64,000 bases of DNA, taken from Streptomyces nigrescens. Lineage in GTDB: Bacteria; Actinomycetota; Actinomycetes; Streptomycetales; Streptomycetaceae. Position numbers and translations under genes: made by a program. Location of the stretch: positions 2,170,001 through 2,234,000 of the forward strand of contig AP026073.1 in NCBI GenBank assembly GCA_024349765.1. The letters are read 5' to 3'. The first letter of the stretch is position 1. Each line of letters begins with the position of its first letter. Positions 51,262-59,777 of this stretch are shown piece by piece. The notes beneath the pieces were generated by a model, which saw only the letters and a list, made by a program, of their open reading frames with translations, ran no database searches and had not been told where the DNA came from.

Positions 51262-52488
51262 ATGAGACGGATCACACGCAGGGTGTTCGGCAGGGCGGCG
51301 ATCGGCATGGCGGGCTCACTGCTGGGGGCGGCGGCCGGACCGGCCGGGGGAGCGGCACGGCGCGAGATGCGCGGGATGTGGCTGGCCACCGTCGGCAACC
51401 TCGACTGGCCCTCGCGCACGAAGCTGACCGCCGCCGCGCAGCAGCGCGAATTGCGCGCCCACTTCGACGCGGCGGTCGCGCACAAGCTCAACACGGTGTT
51501 CTTCCAGGTGCGGGCCGCCGCGGACGCGCTCTGGCCGTCCCCGTACGAGCCCTGGGCCGAGTCGCTGACCGGGCGGCAGGGCGGCGATCCGGGCTGGGAC
51601 CCGCTGGACTTCGCGGTCCGCGAGGCGCACCGGCGCGGCCTCGAACTGCACGCCTGGTGCAATCCGTACCGGGTCGCCAACCACACCGACCCGGGCCGGC
51701 TGACCGCCGACCATCCGGCCCGCCGGCACCCCGAGTGGATCGTGCCCTACGGCGGCAAGCTGTACTACAACCCCGGTCTGCCCGAGGTCCGCACGTTCGT
51801 CCAGGACGCGATGCTCGACGCGGTGGAGCACTACTCCGTCGACGGGGTGCACTTCGACGACTACTTCTATCCGTATCCGGTCGCCGGCAAGCGCTTCGAC
51901 GACGACGAGGCCTACGACACCTATGGCGAGGACTTCGACAACCGGGCCGACTGGCGGCGGGACAACATCGACCGGCTGGTGTACGAGATGGCGCAGCGGC
52001 TCGGCGAGGGCGGCCAACAGGAGGGCCGCAAGGTGCGGTTCGGCGTCAGCCCGTTCGCGGTCTGGCGCAACCAGGCCACGGACAAGAACGGCTCCCGGAC
52101 CCAGGCCGGGATCGAGACCTACGACGACCTCTACGCCGACACCCGCCGGTGGGTGCGCGAGGGCTGGCTCGACTACATCGTGCCGCAGGTCTACTGGCCG
52201 ATCGGCACCAAGGCCGCCGACTACGCCGAGCTGGTGCCGTGGTGGTCGCGGACCGTCGACGGCACCGGCGTCGACCTCTACATCGGTGAGGCGCTGTACA
52301 AGGCGGGCGACAGCCAGCCGGCGGGCTGGAAGAACCCGGCGGAACTCTCCCGCCACCTCACCTTCGCCCGCCGCTACCCCCAGGTCGGCGGGCACGTCTA
52401 CTTCTCGGCGAAGGAGGTGGCCAAGGACCGGGTGGGCGCACTGGCCCGGGTCGTGCGCGACCACTACGGCAGCGCGGCACGGTCCTAG
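51262..52488 (+). CDS. Exported GH10-like glycosyl hydrolase (DUF187/GHL10, DigH-like)
   Basis: 408 residues. The N-terminus MRRITRRVFGRAAIG is a plausible Tat signal (RRVF followed by a hydrophobic stretch to GAAAGPAGGAA), linking it to the tatAC genes in this window. The mature TIM barrel has MRGMWLATVGNLDWPS, FQVRAAADALWPSPYEPW near 80, YVDGVHFDDYFYPYP-like acidic strand near 195 and YIVPQVYWPIG near 308. E. coli DigH cleaves denuded peptidoglycan glycans; the same is likely here. A longer upstream frame is discounted. Confidence 0.88.
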   Translation: MRRITRRVFGRAAIGMAGSLLGAAAGPAGGAARREMRGMWLATVGNLDWPSRTKLTAAAQQRELRAHFDAAVAHKLNTVFFQVRAAADALWPSPYEPWAESLTGRQGGDPGWDPLDFAVREAHRRGLELHAWCNPYRVANHTDPGRLTADHPARRHPEWIVPYGGKLYYNPGLPEVRTFVQDAMLDAVEHYSVDGVHFDDYFYPYPVAGKRFDDDEAYDTYGEDFDNRADWRRDNIDRLVYEMAQRLGEGGQQEGRKVRFGVSPFAVWRNQATDKNGSRTQAGIETYDDLYADTRRWVREGWLDYIVPQVYWPIGTKAADYAELVPWWSRTVDGTGVDLYIGEALYKAGDSQPAGWKNPAELSRHLTFARRYPQVGGHVYFSAKEVAKDRVGALARVVRDHYGSAARS

Positions 52489-52578
52489 GGGCGGTGCCCC
52501 GGGCCGGTCCGCGCGGCGCGGGTCGGGTGGCGGGGCCGCGGGGCCCCGGTGGGTCCTCGGCCGGTCGGTCGAGGGGGG

Positions 52579-52788
52579 TCAGCGGCCGGTTTCGACGTCG
52601 GAGGTCTTGGCGTGCCGGACGACCGAGTCGGGCCCGGGCGACACGATCGCCTCGTGTCCGTCCTCCGCGCGGACGCGGTAGGGCGGATCGCCGTTCGTGC
52701 CCAGTACCTCGACGATTTCCACGACCCGGTCGTGGTGCCCGACGGTCCTGCCGTGCACCACCAGCCGGTCGCCCTTGGTCGCGTGCAT
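52579..52788 (-). CDS. DUF1918 small protein
   Basis: 69 residues: MHATKGDRLVVHG, then HDRVVEIVEVLGTNGDPPYRVR and DGHEAIVSPGPDSVV. This is the DUF1918 pattern, a single beta-barrel-like module common in actinobacteria, with no known function. ATG start with GGGAGG upstream on the minus strand. The following 228-bp stretch to 53016 holds no gene or clear signal. Confidence 0.85.
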   Translation of the reverse strand: MHATKGDRLVVHGRTVGHHDRVVEIVEVLGTNGDPPYRVRAEDGHEAIVSPGPDSVVRHAKTSDVETGR

Positions 52789-53016
52789 CAGGGTCCTCCC
52801 CGCTTCGGGCGGCCATGCGACCCGAACGGCCGACGAGGGGACGGCCGAGCGGTTGAACGGCCAACGGTTTCAGGGGTTACGGGCCTGGCGCGGCCCGGAC
52901 GGCGCGCTATCTGCCATCGCGGCAAGTTTACGTCCGCGGGGGCGCGGCGCACCCGGGGAGCGGGCCGCCGGTTCCCCGGAACCGGCGGCCGGGCCGGGGC
53001 GCCGTGCCCGGGCCGG

Positions 53017-54003
53017 TCACCCGCGGGCCCGCTGGGTCACCACGATGCAGGCCAGCACCGCCAGCGCCGTCAGGGGCGCGGCCGGCGGCAGCCGTTCGCC
53101 GAGCAGCAGCACCGACCACACCAGGGTCAGCAGCGGCTGGGCGAGCTGGAGCTGGCTCGCCTTGGAGACGCCGATCACGGCCATCCCGCGGTACCAGACC
53201 ATCAGCCCCAGGAACTGCGAACCGGCCGCCAGCCACAGCAGCCCGGTGACCGCGTGCGCGGTCAGCCGCAGCGGCTCGGTGGACAGCGCGACCGCCGCGC
53301 CCGTCACCGTCACCGGCAGGCACAGCACCAGCGCCCAGCCGATCACCTGCCAGCCCGGCATGTGGCGGGCCAGCCGGCCGCCCTCGGTGTAGCCGGCCGC
53401 GCACACCAGCAGCGCCGCGAACAGCAGCAGATCACCCCGGCCCGGGGCGCCGCCGCTCTGCTGCACCGCGAAGCCGAGGACGACGGCGGCACCGACCAGG
53501 GACGCCACCCAGAAGGTGCGGGACGGGCGGGCACCGGTGCGCAGGGCCGAGCAGGCGGCGGTGGTCAGCGGCAGCAGGCCGACCACGACGGCCGCGTGGG
53601 AGGTGGTGGAGGTCTGCAGCGCCAGGGTGGTCAGCAGCGGGAAGCCGAGCACCACGCCGCCCGCCACGACCGCGATCCCGGCCCAGTGGCGGCGCTCCGG
53701 CAGGCGCACCCGGAGGACGGCCAGCGCGCTGCCGGCGAGGGCGGCGGCCAGCACGCTGCGCAGCATCACCACGGTCCAGGGCCCCATGCCCTCCAGCGCC
53801 CAGGCGGTCCCGGGGAAGGTGAGGGAGAAGGACGCCACGCCCAGGCCGGCGAGCAGCGCCCCGCGGCCGGCCGGGGTGCGACCGGCCGGCGCGGTGGTCG
53901 CAGAAGCGGCGGTGGCGGGGCCGGCGACGGCGGTCGCGGAGGACGGGGCGGGGGCGTTCACCGCTATCGCCGTGGCGGTAGTAGCGCTATCGTTGCTTCT
54001 CAT
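53017..54003 (-). CDS. EamA/DMT-family transporter
   Basis: 328 residues from an ATG, or 314 from the GTG at 53961. After an Ala/Thr-rich leader there are ten hydrophobic helices in two EamA halves (LLAGLGVASFSLTFPGTAWAL and VIGWALVLCLPVTVTGAAVA). Members export amino acids or metabolites. Its ATG overlaps the start of the divergent MocR gene in the sequence CATG, leaving no intergenic DNA, so the shared promoter must lie within the 5' coding part. The MocR regulator most likely controls it. Confidence 0.87.
   Translation of the reverse strand: MRSNDSATTATAIAVNAPAPSSATAVAGPATAASATTAPAGRTPAGRGALLAGLGVASFSLTFPGTAWALEGMGPWTVVMLRSVLAAALAGSALAVLRVRLPERRHWAGIAVVAGGVVLGFPLLTTLALQTSTTSHAAVVVGLLPLTTAACSALRTGARPSRTFWVASLVGAAVVLGFAVQQSGGAPGRGDLLLFAALLVCAAGYTEGGRLARHMPGWQVIGWALVLCLPVTVTGAAVALSTEPLRLTAHAVTGLLWLAAGSQFLGLMVWYRGMAVIGVSKASQLQLAQPLLTLVWSVLLLGERLPPAAPLTALAVLACIVVTQRARG
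53962..53992. promoter_or_regulatory. Direct repeats of CGCTATCG, MocR-type operator
   Basis: CGCTATCG at 53962-53969 and 53985-53992, 23 bp apart (about two helical turns). MocR/GabR/PdxR regulators bind direct repeats in this way. Between them lies the imperfect palindrome 53964-53981. The site is inside the first codons of the transporter frame, 10-40 bp before the MocR start. Confidence 0.6.
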
Positions 54004-55498
54004 GCAAGAGCGTAGCAGCGTGGCTGAGCTGGCCGCGAGCCTGAGGAACGAACTGAAGCGCTACTCTCCGGGAGAGAAGCTGCCGTCGAGCCGGGCCCTC
54101 GTGGAGCGGCATCGCGTGAGCCCCGTGACCGTCTCCCGCGCCCTCGCCGAACTCGTCGCCGAGGGACTCGTCACCACCCGGCCCGGCGCCGGCGCCTTCC
54201 GGGCCGAGCCCGCCGTCGCGGCCCCCCGGCCGGTCGACACCTCCTGGCAGGAGATCGCGCTCAGCGCCGAACCGGGCGGCGACCAGGTGCCGCGCAGCGT
54301 CGACGCGTCGGGCGTGGTGGCCACCCTCGCCCGCCCGGCTCCCGGCGTCATCGAGCTCAACGGCGGCTATCTGCACCCCGATCTGCAGCCCGAACGCGCC
54401 CTCGCCGCCGCCCTCGCCCGGGCCGGCCGCCGGCCGGGCGCCTGGACGCGGCCCCCGGTCGACGGCGTACCGGAGCTGCGCGCCTGGTTCGCCCGGGAGA
54501 TCGGCGGCCCCGGCGGCGCGCTCGCCGCGAGCGATGTGCAGATCACCGCGGGCGGCCAGAACGCGCTGACCGCCGCACTGCGCGCGCTCGCCGCGCCCGG
54601 CGCACCCGTACTCGTCGAATCGCCCACCTACCCCGGCATGCTCGCCGTCGCCCGTGCCTCCGGGCTGCGCCCGGTGCCGGTCCCGGTGGACGCGGACGGC
54701 GTACGGACGGACCTGCTCGCCGACGCCTTCCGGGCCAGCGGCGCCCGGCTCTTCGTCTGCCAGCCGCTGTTCCAGAACCCGACCGGGGCGGTGCTCTGTG
54801 CCGAGCGGCGGCGCGAGGTGCTCCGGGTGGCCCGGGCGGCCGGCGCCTTCGTGATCGAGGACGACTTCGCCCGGCTGCTGGTCCACGACGACGCGGCCGG
54901 GCTGCCGCCGACCCTGATGGCGGACGACCGGGACGGCACCGTCGTGCACATCCGCTCCCTGACCAAGGCCACCTCGCCCAATCTGCGGGTGGCCGCCCTG
55001 GCCGCCCGCGGTCCGGTCCGGGACCGGCTGCGCGCCATCCAGGTCGTCGACAACTTCTTCGTGCCCCAGCCGCTCCAGGAGACCGCCCTGGAGCTGGTCG
55101 GATCGCCCGCCTGGGGTCGCCATCTCCGGTTCATCGCGGGGGAGTTGACCGCCCGCCGGAACGCGCTGACCGCGGCGCTGCGGGACCGGCTGCCGGCCCT
55201 CGCCGGGCCCGGCGCCGCATACGCCGGCATCCCCGGCCCGGACGGCGGCCCGTACGTGCCGTGCGGCGGCTACCAGCTGTGGCTGCGGCTGCCGGACGGT
55301 GCCGACGAGGCCGCGCTGACGGACGCGGCGCTGCGCGCCGGGGTGGCGGTCGCGGGCGGCCGCCCGTACTTCGCCGCCGAGCCGTCGGCCGGGCACCTCC
55401 GGCTGAGCTTCGCGGCCGCGGCCGGCCCGGCCGAGATCACCGAGGGCGTCCGCCGGCTGCGCACGGCCTGCGGCGAACTGGGGGTGGCCGTCGGGTGA
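54002..55498 (+). CDS. MocR-family regulator (GntR winged helix fused to PLP aminotransferase fold)
   Basis: 498 residues. Winged helix about 5-70 (KLPSSRALVERHRVSPVTVSR). The aminotransferase-like domain from about 100 keeps YLHPDLQP, QNPTGAVLC near 265 and the PLP lysine in IRSLTKATSPNLRVA near 325. MocR proteins sense an amino compound or PLP through this domain. It is divergent from an EamA exporter with overlapping start codons and no ribosome site, so its mRNA is probably leaderless. Amino acid export control is the likely role. Confidence 0.9.
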   Translation: MQERSSVAELAASLRNELKRYSPGEKLPSSRALVERHRVSPVTVSRALAELVAEGLVTTRPGAGAFRAEPAVAAPRPVDTSWQEIALSAEPGGDQVPRSVDASGVVATLARPAPGVIELNGGYLHPDLQPERALAAALARAGRRPGAWTRPPVDGVPELRAWFAREIGGPGGALAASDVQITAGGQNALTAALRALAAPGAPVLVESPTYPGMLAVARASGLRPVPVPVDADGVRTDLLADAFRASGARLFVCQPLFQNPTGAVLCAERRREVLRVARAAGAFVIEDDFARLLVHDDAAGLPPTLMADDRDGTVVHIRSLTKATSPNLRVAALAARGPVRDRLRAIQVVDNFFVPQPLQETALELVGSPAWGRHLRFIAGELTARRNALTAALRDRLPALAGPGAAYAGIPGPDGGPYVPCGGYQLWLRLPDGADEAALTDAALRAGVAVAGGRPYFAAEPSAGHLRLSFAAAAGPAEITEGVRRLRTACGELGVAVG

Positions 55499-55556
55499 CG
55501 GCGTCCGGGGGCACACCGGTTCGACGCCGCCGCCGTCCTTCTGGGAATCTCCCGGG

Positions 55557-56009
55557 ATGAACGCGCACGCCCTCGACGGCTACGAGATCTCCACCGACCC
55601 GGCCCGCCTGGACGCCGACCTGGTCCACACCTGGCTCGCCACCGACGCCTACTGGGCGCTGGACCGGCCGCGGGCCCTGCACGACCGCGCCGTCGCGGGC
55701 TCGCTCAACTTCGGGCTGTACGCGTCCGGTTCCGGCCGCCAGGTGGCGTACGCCCGGGTCGTGACCGATCACGCCACCTTCGCCTGGCTCTGCGACGTCT
55801 ACGTCTGCCGGGACGACCGCGGCAAGGGGCTGGGCACGGCCCTGGTCGAGGCCATAGCCGACCACCTGGCGCCCAGCGGGCTGAACCGGCTCACGCTCGC
55901 CACCAAGGACGCCCACGGCGTCTACGAGAAGGTCGGCTTCCGGCCACTGGTGGCGCCCGAGCAGTGGATGACCCTCGGGCTGATCGACCCGGGACCGCTC
56001 GGAATCTGA
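55557..56009 (+). CDS. GNAT-family N-acetyltransferase
   Basis: 150 residues, one GNAT domain. The acetyl-CoA loop is CRDDRGKGLGTALVEAIADHL (R-x-x-G-x-G near residue 90), preceded by the VAYARVVTDHATFAWLCDVYV strands and followed by HGVYEKVGFRPL. The C-terminal EQWMTLG matches a subgroup close to plant-type and bacterial small-molecule acetyltransferases. The substrate is unknown. It follows the MocR gene by 58 bp on the same strand. Confidence 0.9.
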   Translation: MNAHALDGYEISTDPARLDADLVHTWLATDAYWALDRPRALHDRAVAGSLNFGLYASGSGRQVAYARVVTDHATFAWLCDVYVCRDDRGKGLGTALVEAIADHLAPSGLNRLTLATKDAHGVYEKVGFRPLVAPEQWMTLGLIDPGPLGI

Positions 56010-56074
56010 GGCGGGCCGCTCAGGATCTGCGCAAGCGAGGTCCCGCCGGCCGGTCCTCCTCTTACCATCGGCGA

Positions 56075-56644
56075 ATGAGCGTTCGACTCTCGCTGCTGGC
56101 CGCGGCCCGCAGTTCCGCGCTGCTCGCGACGCAGTTCGACGACGACCGCCCGCTCGACGCGGTGGGCTGGCAGGAGGTCGAGCGGGCCGCGCCCGTGCTG
56201 TGCCGGCTCGCCGCCGCCGAGCTGCGCTACTGCTCGCCGTCCGCGCGCTGCCGGGAGACCGGGGAGGGGCTGGGCCTGCGCCCGCTGCCCCAACCGGCGC
56301 TGCGCGACTGCGACATGGGGCGCTGGCGCGGCCGCACGCTGGGGGAGGTCGCGGCCGCCGAGCCCGCCGCGGTCGAGACCTGGCTGGCCGACCCCCGCTC
56401 GGCCCCGCACGGCGGGGAGTCGCTGCTGGCCTTCATCACCCGGGTCGGAGGCTGGCTGGACACCCGCCCGGTCGAGGACGCCGCCGGGCTGCTCGCGGTC
56501 GCCGAACCCGGCGTGGTCCGGGCCGCCCTGGTCTACGCCCTCCAGGCGCCGCCGCACGCGTACTGGCGGATCGACGTCCAGCCGCTGTCGGTGGTCACCC
56601 TCGCCGGCCGCTCCGGCAAATGGGACCTCCGGCTGGAGGCGTAG
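56075..56644 (+). CDS. Histidine-phosphatase-fold protein lacking the RHG motif
   Basis: 189 residues. CSPSARCRETGEGLGL near residue 50 and the H-x-GES-like segment SAPHGGESLLAFITRV near 107 follow the histidine phosphatase (CobC/PGM) pattern. The N-terminal strand, where RHG with the nucleophilic histidine belongs, reads LSLLAAARSSALLATQF, with no histidine. The protein is therefore probably not a normal phosphatase. TACCAT (56063-56068) ends 6 bp before the ATG and no ribosome site is present, pointing to a leaderless mRNA. Confidence 0.75.
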   Translation: MSVRLSLLAAARSSALLATQFDDDRPLDAVGWQEVERAAPVLCRLAAAELRYCSPSARCRETGEGLGLRPLPQPALRDCDMGRWRGRTLGEVAAAEPAAVETWLADPRSAPHGGESLLAFITRVGGWLDTRPVEDAAGLLAVAEPGVVRAALVYALQAPPHAYWRIDVQPLSVVTLAGRSGKWDLRLEA

Positions 56645-56854
56645 AGGCGGCGACACCGGACCCCACCCCCTCACTCCCCGTCACGGACCGTCACCACCCG
56701 GAAAGCCCAGCCCGCGAGTTCCGCTGTCCGGGGCATGGACACCCGGTGTGACCTGCGCGAACGGTGCCGGCCGGGGCGTTGGCCCCGGTCATGGGCGGCG
56801 GCCGAGGTGTTCATCGAGGTGCGGGCCGCCGGGCGGGGCGCTTCTCTGTGGGGT

Positions 56855-57688
56855 ATGCACATAAGCCACATTCCTCTCTATGCGCTGGCGGCCGGTGGTC
56901 TGGCGGTGTCCGTCCTGCTCTTCGGTGACGGGGACGGTGCGGACGCCGCCACCGACGCGGCGGGCGAGGCGGTGAGCGGCGCCGCGTCCAAGGCGGCCTC
57001 CGGGCTCGCGCCGGACGCCTCCGGTGCGGTGACCGTCCAGCCCGAGCGGGTGGCGCCCGGCGGGGCCTTCTCGGTGTACGACGGCGGCATCTGCGCGGGT
57101 GGGCCCGCCGAGGCCCGCTTCGACAGCCCCGCCCTCCCGGTCCTGCGGCTGTCCGCCGTGGCGGGCCAGGCGGGCGCCACCGCGGTGCTGCCGCAAGGCG
57201 TCGCCCCGGGCACGTACCGGGTCACCGTCGTCTGCGGCGGCAAAACGGCCACCCGGCAGCACCATGCGGTGTACGGGGCGGCCGGCGCCCGGGAGGAGGA
57301 CGGCGGCGGAGGCAAGGCGGCGAAGACCGCCACCGGCACCCTGACCGTCACGGACGGCGCGCTCCTGGCCACCCCGGTCTCCGACGGCACCGGAGCCTTC
57401 TCCGGCGGCCCGGCCCCCGACGACGGCGCCCAGGCGGACGACGTGCTCTCCGAGCGGTCCGGGCCCGACGACTCCGGGCTCTCCGAGCAGTCCGGGCCCG
57501 ACGACTCCGCGCTCTTTGATGACTCCGGCCGGTACCTCCCGCAGGGCGGCTCGCGCACCGGTCTCGGCGGGGCGGCCGGCCGCGACGGCGACCGGACGGC
57601 GGCGGTGCTCGGCGGCCTGGCGCTGCTCGGCGCGGCCGCCTGGGGAGCCGGCGTGCACCGCCGGCGGGCCCGCCGGGCCCGGGGCTGA
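56855..57688 (+). CDS. Exported, C-terminally anchored protein with acidic repeat
   Basis: 277 residues. MHISHIPLYALAAGGLAVSV is a signal-like start. An Ala/Gly-rich region leads to a beta domain with V-x-PGGAFSVYDGGICAGG and G-TYRVTVVCGGKTA; the two cysteines match those of the 142-residue protein at 19124. A linker with repeated SGPDDS units follows near 190-225, then a hydrophobic helix and a basic RRRARRARG tail. No LPxTG motif. Family unknown, probably cell-envelope. The next gene starts 5 bp downstream. Confidence 0.7.
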   Translation: MHISHIPLYALAAGGLAVSVLLFGDGDGADAATDAAGEAVSGAASKAASGLAPDASGAVTVQPERVAPGGAFSVYDGGICAGGPAEARFDSPALPVLRLSAVAGQAGATAVLPQGVAPGTYRVTVVCGGKTATRQHHAVYGAAGAREEDGGGGKAAKTATGTLTVTDGALLATPVSDGTGAFSGGPAPDDGAQADDVLSERSGPDDSGLSEQSGPDDSALFDDSGRYLPQGGSRTGLGGAAGRDGDRTAAVLGGLALLGAAAWGAGVHRRRARRARG

Positions 57689-57693
57689 CGGCG

Positions 57694-58065
57694 GTGACCG
57701 GTCAGCCGCCGCCCCGCCGAGGGCTGCTCCTCGGCCTGCTCACCGCCCTCCTCGCGGCCGGCGCCGCCCTCCTCGTGCTCGTCGTGCCGCAGCTGTACGG
57801 CCGGGACGCGACCAGCGAGGTCGACGACGGCACCCACACCGTCCCGCGCTCCGAGATCGCCCGCACCCTCAGCGGGCAGCTCACCCTGCCGTTCCGCAGC
57901 GGCCCGGACGCGGTGCACTGCTCGGGCGACCTGCGGCCGGTGCGGTCCGCCGCGGTGCGCTGTACGGCGCACTTCCCGATCGGCCGGGACCGCCAGCTGA
58001 CCGTCGAGGTCACCCGGGTCCAGGACAACAAGGTGACCTACCGCCGGCGCTCCGTTCCCCACTGA
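57694..58065 (+). CDS. DUF4333-like membrane-anchored protein
   Basis: 123 residues from a GTG. One N-terminal transmembrane segment (LLLGLLTALLAAGAALLVLVV), then an outside domain with VHCSGDLRPVRSAAVRCTAHF, the paired-cysteine pattern of DUF4333. It begins 5 bp after the acidic-repeat protein, so the two are co-transcribed and may act together at the cell surface. Function unknown. Confidence 0.75.
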   Translation: MTGQPPPRRGLLLGLLTALLAAGAALLVLVVPQLYGRDATSEVDDGTHTVPRSEIARTLSGQLTLPFRSGPDAVHCSGDLRPVRSAAVRCTAHFPIGRDRQLTVEVTRVQDNKVTYRRRSVPH

Positions 58066-58111
58066 GCCCCGGCGGGCCGGCGGCCACCGGGCCGCCGGCG
58101 AGTCCGTCCCG

Positions 58112-59074
58112 TCAGGTGAGGGCGGTGCGCAGCGCGGTCAGCCAGTGGTCGGTGGTGCGGCGGGCCAGGTCGGATTCCGGGGCGTAGGCCTCGAAGAAGT
58201 GCCAGGCGCCGGGGACGTCCTTGACCTCGACCGGTACGTCCGCCTCCATGAGGCGCCGGGCGTACTCCAGGCCCTCGTCGCGGAGCGGGTCGAGGCCGCA
58301 GGTCAGGACGTACGCGGGCGGCAGTCCGGCGAGGTCGGTGGCCCGGGCGGGGGCGGCGTAGGCGGGGGTGTCGGGGCCGCGGCCGGGGCCGAGGTAGGTG
58401 TCCCAGGTGCGCGCGATGCCCAGGCCGTTGATGATGCGCGGGTCGCCGATCCGCCGCCGGGAGGCGGTCCGGTCGCGGTCGTCCAGGCAGGGGATCAGCA
58501 GGCACTGGAAGGCGATCCGCGGCCCCTGGCGATCGCGGGCCATCAGGCAGACGGCGGCACTCAGATTGCCGCCCGCGGAGGCGCCGGTGACGGCGATCCG
58601 CCCGCGGTCGATGCCGAGTTCGTCGGCCGCCGCGGCCATCCACTCCAGCGTGGCGTAGCAGTCCTCGACCCCGGCCGGGTAGCGGTGCTCGGGGGCCAGC
58701 CGGTAGTGGACGTTGACCACCACCGCCCCCACCGCGGCACAGGCGTTGCGCGCCATCGGGCTGGGCCCGTCCAGCTCCCCGTACGCGAAGCCGCCGCCGT
58801 GCAGGTAGAGGACGCCGGGCAGTACCCCCTCGGCCCCGGCGGGGCGCAGCACCTGTACGTCGAGGGAGTTGCCGTCCGGCCCCGGGACGGTCAGCTCCCG
58901 CACGGTCACCCGCGGGTCGTGGGCCGGCATCAGCGGTGCCATGAGCTGCCGGAAGCCGCTGCGGACCGCGTCGATGTCGGCGTACGGGTCGGCGGGTCGC
59001 GGCGCCAACCGGTCGAGGGTTTCGGCCAGTTCGGGGTGCGGACGGACGGCGGTCGTGGTGCTGCGGCTGGGCAT
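58112..59074 (-). CDS. Alpha/beta hydrolase (hormone-sensitive-lipase family esterase)
   Basis: 320 residues. Oxyanion motif YLHGGGFAYG near residue 91, nucleophile in VTGASAGGNLS near 163, acid in TCGLDPLRDEG near 258 and histidine in GAWHFFEAY near 290. This is the HSL/GDXG group, which hydrolyses short acyl esters. ATG at 59074 is chosen; a longer frame upstream crosses the PadR operators. It is divergent from a PadR gene with three TCTCA/TGAGA palindromes between, so PadR repression is likely. Confidence 0.92.
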   Translation of the reverse strand: MPSRSTTTAVRPHPELAETLDRLAPRPADPYADIDAVRSGFRQLMAPLMPAHDPRVTVRELTVPGPDGNSLDVQVLRPAGAEGVLPGVLYLHGGGFAYGELDGPSPMARNACAAVGAVVVNVHYRLAPEHRYPAGVEDCYATLEWMAAAADELGIDRGRIAVTGASAGGNLSAAVCLMARDRQGPRIAFQCLLIPCLDDRDRTASRRRIGDPRIINGLGIARTWDTYLGPGRGPDTPAYAAPARATDLAGLPPAYVLTCGLDPLRDEGLEYARRLMEADVPVEVKDVPGAWHFFEAYAPESDLARRTTDHWLTALRTALT

Positions 59075-59123
59075 GGGTTCCCCGTTCCGGTGTGACATGG
59101 CGTGGGCGCTGCGAGATTCCATC

Positions 59124-59172
59124 ATCTCATTGAGATGGTCTCGGTGAGAGGGAAGGTATGGTCTCAATGAGA
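59124..59172. promoter_or_regulatory. Three TCTCA/TGAGA palindromes, PadR operator array
   Basis: ATCTCA-T-TGAGAT (59124-59136), TCTCG-G-TGAGA (59139-59149, one mismatch) and TCTCA-A-TGAGA (59162-59172). They lie between the divergent hydrolase and PadR starts; centre spacings are 14 and 23 bp. Confidence 0.7.
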
Positions 59173-59203
59173 GGGTGTCAAGGTGAGTGGGAGGCGGCGG
59201 AGG

Positions 59204-59749
59204 ATGGCGGAGTACAGCCCGGCGAGATACGTCGTGCTCGGTCTGATCGCCCGGCACGGCGCGATGACGCCGTACGAGCTCAAGTCCCGTGTCGAGGACG
59301 ACATCCAGCCCTTCTGGCCGATCCTGCATGCGCAGCTGTACCGCATCCCGGCGGAGCTGGCGGGGGCCGGTCTGCTGCGCGAGGAGACCGAGACGGCGGG
59401 CCGCCGCCGGCGGATCTTCCACCTCACGCCGGAGGGCCGCGCCGCCCTGGAACGCTGGCTGGCCGACCCCGACACCCCCGAGGCGGAGACCCGCGATCCG
59501 GCCCAGCTGAAGCTGTTCTTCGCCGATCTCGGGGCCGCCGCGGACATCGTCGCGCTGGCCACCCGGCAGGCCGAACGGCACCGCGGATGGCTCGCCCACT
59601 ACGCGTCGCTGCGCGCGGCCCTCGATCCGGCCGAGGACTCCCGGCAGCGCTCCCGGGCCCGGCTGCTGCGCCTCGGGGTGCTGCACGAGCGGGCCCACGC
59701 GGAGTTCTGGGAGTCGGTGGCCGCCGACCCGGACCGGCTGGACGACTGA
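59204..59749 (+). CDS. PadR-family transcription repressor
   Basis: 181 residues from ATG 59204 (GGGAGG 9 bp upstream; a GTG at 59183 is the alternative). The winged helix is complete (YVVLGLIARHGAMTPYELKS, then RRRIFHLTPEGRAALERWL, residues about 8-90). The C-terminal helical part (residues 95-175) dimerises. PadR proteins respond to phenolic or drug-like compounds. With the adjacent esterase this may form a small detoxification unit. Confidence 0.9.
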   Translation: MAEYSPARYVVLGLIARHGAMTPYELKSRVEDDIQPFWPILHAQLYRIPAELAGAGLLREETETAGRRRRIFHLTPEGRAALERWLADPDTPEAETRDPAQLKLFFADLGAAADIVALATRQAERHRGWLAHYASLRAALDPAEDSRQRSRARLLRLGVLHERAHAEFWESVAADPDRLDD

Positions 59750-59777
59750 CGACGACAGGGGCGGACGGGCGGGGCCG

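Noticed and set aside
52789-53016. Possible gene in the gap before the EamA gene
   Set aside because: No start with ribosome site, no coding bias and no hairpin; I see nothing definite there.
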